Assembly: GCF_024508235.1 (NCBI RefSeq)
Contig: NZ_CP101943.1
Location: 1,833,112-1,897,111 of the forward strand
Direction: 5' to 3'
DNA from: Halococcus qingdaonensis
Lineage (GTDB): Archaea > Halobacteriota > Halobacteria > Halobacteriales > Halococcaceae
Length of the DNA: 64,000 bases
Shown here in pieces: positions 62,850-64,000 of the stretch. Both the position numbers and the translations under genes were made by a program. The notes beneath the pieces were generated by a model. The model did not search any database. It saw only the letters and a program-made list of their open reading frames with translations, and was not told the origin of the DNA. Numbering within the stretch: the stretch's first letter is position 1; every line of letters starts with the position of its first letter.

Positions 62850-64000
62850 TCAATCCTCGAACGGAGCGACGGCATCGGCGTCGACCAGTTCCTGAATTTC
62901 TCCCGCGTCGTAGCCAGCTTCATCGAGGAGGTCGCGAGTGTGTTCGCCGAGGCGGGGCGGATACTGGCGGATCGTCGTCGGCGTGGTCGAGAAATGCATC
63001 GGGCTGCCCGGCATCTCGACGGTCCCGGCGGTCGGGTGATCGATCTCCCTGTGCATCCCGCGCGCCGCAACCTGCTCGTCGGCGAAGACGTCGGCCATGT
63101 CGTGGACATCGCTCGCAGGCACGTCGTGCTCGTCGAACAGGGCGAGCAGTTCGTCGGTGTCGTATTGCTCGAATTCCTCGGCGAGCAACGAATCGAGCGC
63201 CTCGCGGTTGGCCACCCGGTCCTCGTTGGTCGCGAACCGGTCGTCATCGGTGAGATCCTCGCGATCGAGCGCCGTACAGAAGTTCGGCCAGAGGTTCTCG
63301 GAGGCGACCGCCACCACGACGTAGCTGTCGGTGGTTTCGAACGCTTGGTAGGGCGCGATCGTCGGATGTTTGCTGCCCATTCTGGAAGGTGGCTTGCCGG
63401 TCGCGAAGTAGTTAGACGCCATGTACGTCATCCAGGCCACTTGGCCGTCGAACAGGCTGATATCGAGTTTCTGGCCTCCTGACCCACTCAGTTCGCGTTC
63501 GAGCAGCGCCGCCAGGATCCCCTGTGTGGCGTACATCCCCGCGCCGATATCGGCGATGGCGACGCCGACGCGCACCGGCACTCTGCCCTCCTCGCCGGTG
63601 ATGCTCATCAGCCCACCCTCGGCCTGCATGATGATGTCGTAGGCCGGGCGGTGGCTGTCTGGTCCCCACTCGCCGTAGCCCGTGATCGAACAGTAGACGA
63701 GTTCCGGGTTCGCTTCCAGGAGGTCGTCGTAACCGAGACCCCACTCCTCCATCTTCCCCACCCGGAAGTTCTCGACGAGCACGTCGGCCTCGCCGGCGAG
63801 TTCGCGGAACACCTCGCGACCCGCCTCCGAGGCGAGATTCAGCGCGATCGAGCGCTTGTTCCGATTGATGCTCATGTAGTAGGCGCTTTCGTCGGAGTCG
63901 CCGTAGGAGGGCGGCTGCCAGCCGCGAGTCTGATCGCCGGTGTCGGGGCGCTCGACCTTGATCACCTCCGCGCCGAGATCGCCCAACTGCATCGTACAGA
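62850..64000 (-). CDS. CaiB/BaiF family CoA transferase (truncated at window edge)
   Basis: The frame runs off the right edge; the visible 383 residues begin CTMQLGDLGAEVIKVERPDT. DVLVENFRVGKMEEWGLGYD, YCSITGYGEWGPDSHRPAYD (aspartate nucleophile near YDIIMQAEGG) and AIADIGAGMYATQGILAALL are class III CoA-transferase motifs. About 20 N-terminal residues are missing. Acyl-CoA specificity is unknown. It converges on the CPBP gene with no gap. Confidence 0.93.
   Translation of the reverse strand, partial: CTMQLGDLGAEVIKVERPDTGDQTRGWQPPSYGDSDESAYYMSINRNKRSIALNLASEAGREVFRELAGEADVLVENFRVGKMEEWGLGYDDLLEANPELVYCSITGYGEWGPDSHRPAYDIIMQAEGGLMSITGEEGRVPVRVGVAIADIGAGMYATQGILAALLERELSGSGGQKLDISLFDGQVAWMTYMASNYFATGKPPSRMGSKHPTIAPYQAFETTDSYVVVAVASENLWPNFCTALDREDLTDDDRFATNEDRVANREALDSLLAEEFEQYDTDELLALFDEHDVPASDVHDMADVFADEQVAARGMHREIDHPTAGTVEMPGSPMHFSTTPTTIRQYPPRLGEHTRDLLDEAGYDAGEIQELVDADAVAPFED

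Noticed and set aside
1-64000. CRISPR arrays, insertion sequences, integrases, tRNA or rRNA genes
   Set aside because: Intergenic gaps are short; none shows regularly spaced repeats, terminal inverted repeats with a transposase, a cloverleaf or rRNA-like sequence by eye.

Overview
This is a chromosomal segment of an extremely halophilic archaeon (class Halobacteria). The coding sequence is GC-rich, the predicted proteins are strongly acidic, and the gene set is archaeal: KEOPS Pcc1, RpoP, L37Ae, prefoldin beta, TruD, Pth2, LonB, a thermosome, GGGP synthase, pantoate kinase and phosphopantothenate synthetase. Many genes have a TATA-like box about 27 nt before the start codon, the layout of leaderless haloarchaeal transcripts. 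The genus cannot be fixed from sequence alone. No rRNA, tRNA, CRISPR array, transposase or integrase was seen; the window is almost entirely coding.

Layout. 1-5.5 kb: an information-processing block on the minus strand (rpl37ae-rpoP-pcc1, a DUF389 membrane protein, pfdB, DUF3194; then a DUF2103 protein and truD). 5.5-7.4 kb: a TrkA-type K+ transport regulator, an intergenic repeat, and pth2. 7.5-13.4 kb: a compact gas-vesicle cluster. gvpF-G-H-I-J-K-L-M and a possible extra acidic gene run leftward; gvpA and gvpO run rightward from a shared 177-bp divergent promoter region. gvpC, gvpN, gvpD and gvpE are absent, and GvpA, GvpI, GvpJ and GvpO carry acidic extensions. 13.5-18.6 kb: dcd, a ThiR-like HTH-ThiN regulator, a methyltransferase, a VanZ-like protein and a large DUF2298 membrane protein. 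18.6-22.3 kb: an ABC importer operon with two permeases. 22.5-24.1 kb: pantoate kinase and 4-phosphopantoate--beta-alanine ligase (archaeal CoA synthesis). 24.2-33.0 kb: a PiT transporter, aspS, GGGP synthase, topA, a stand-alone trpB and gatB. 33.1-37.8 kb: a small coiled-coil protein, smc and scpA. 37.9-42.0 kb: methyltransferase, DJ-1/PfpI protein, mtnP with a phosphoribosyltransferase, and an SDR. 42.2-51.4 kb: ppsA, mfnA, a VTT protein, metG, a tail-anchored small protein, NfeD, an SPFH protein and two small winged-helix proteins. 51.6-56.1 kb: TRAM protein, intergenic repeat, YkgJ-type protein, MBL hydrolase, winged helix, methyltransferase and GT2. 56.2-64 kb: a CCT3-like thermosome, the operon nadM - SAM hydroxide adenosyltransferase - TRIC, lonB with a CPBP protease, and a truncated CoA transferase.

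Functional links: mfnA (beta-alanine) feeds the pantoate kinase/ligase pair. AspRS carries the two residues linked to non-discriminating tRNA use and lies about 5 kb from gatB, consistent with tRNA-dependent Asn formation. Smc and ScpA overlap by 8 nt. LonB is followed after 1 nt by a membrane protease. The most unusual region is the gas-vesicle cluster: it keeps the eight genes reported as the minimal set for vesicle formation (A, F, G, J, K, L, M, O) plus H and I, but lacks the outer scaffold protein, the AAA-type GvpN and the known regulators. Two related hairpin-rich intergenic elements lie 52 kb apart, each just after a plus-strand stop codon in a convergent gap.
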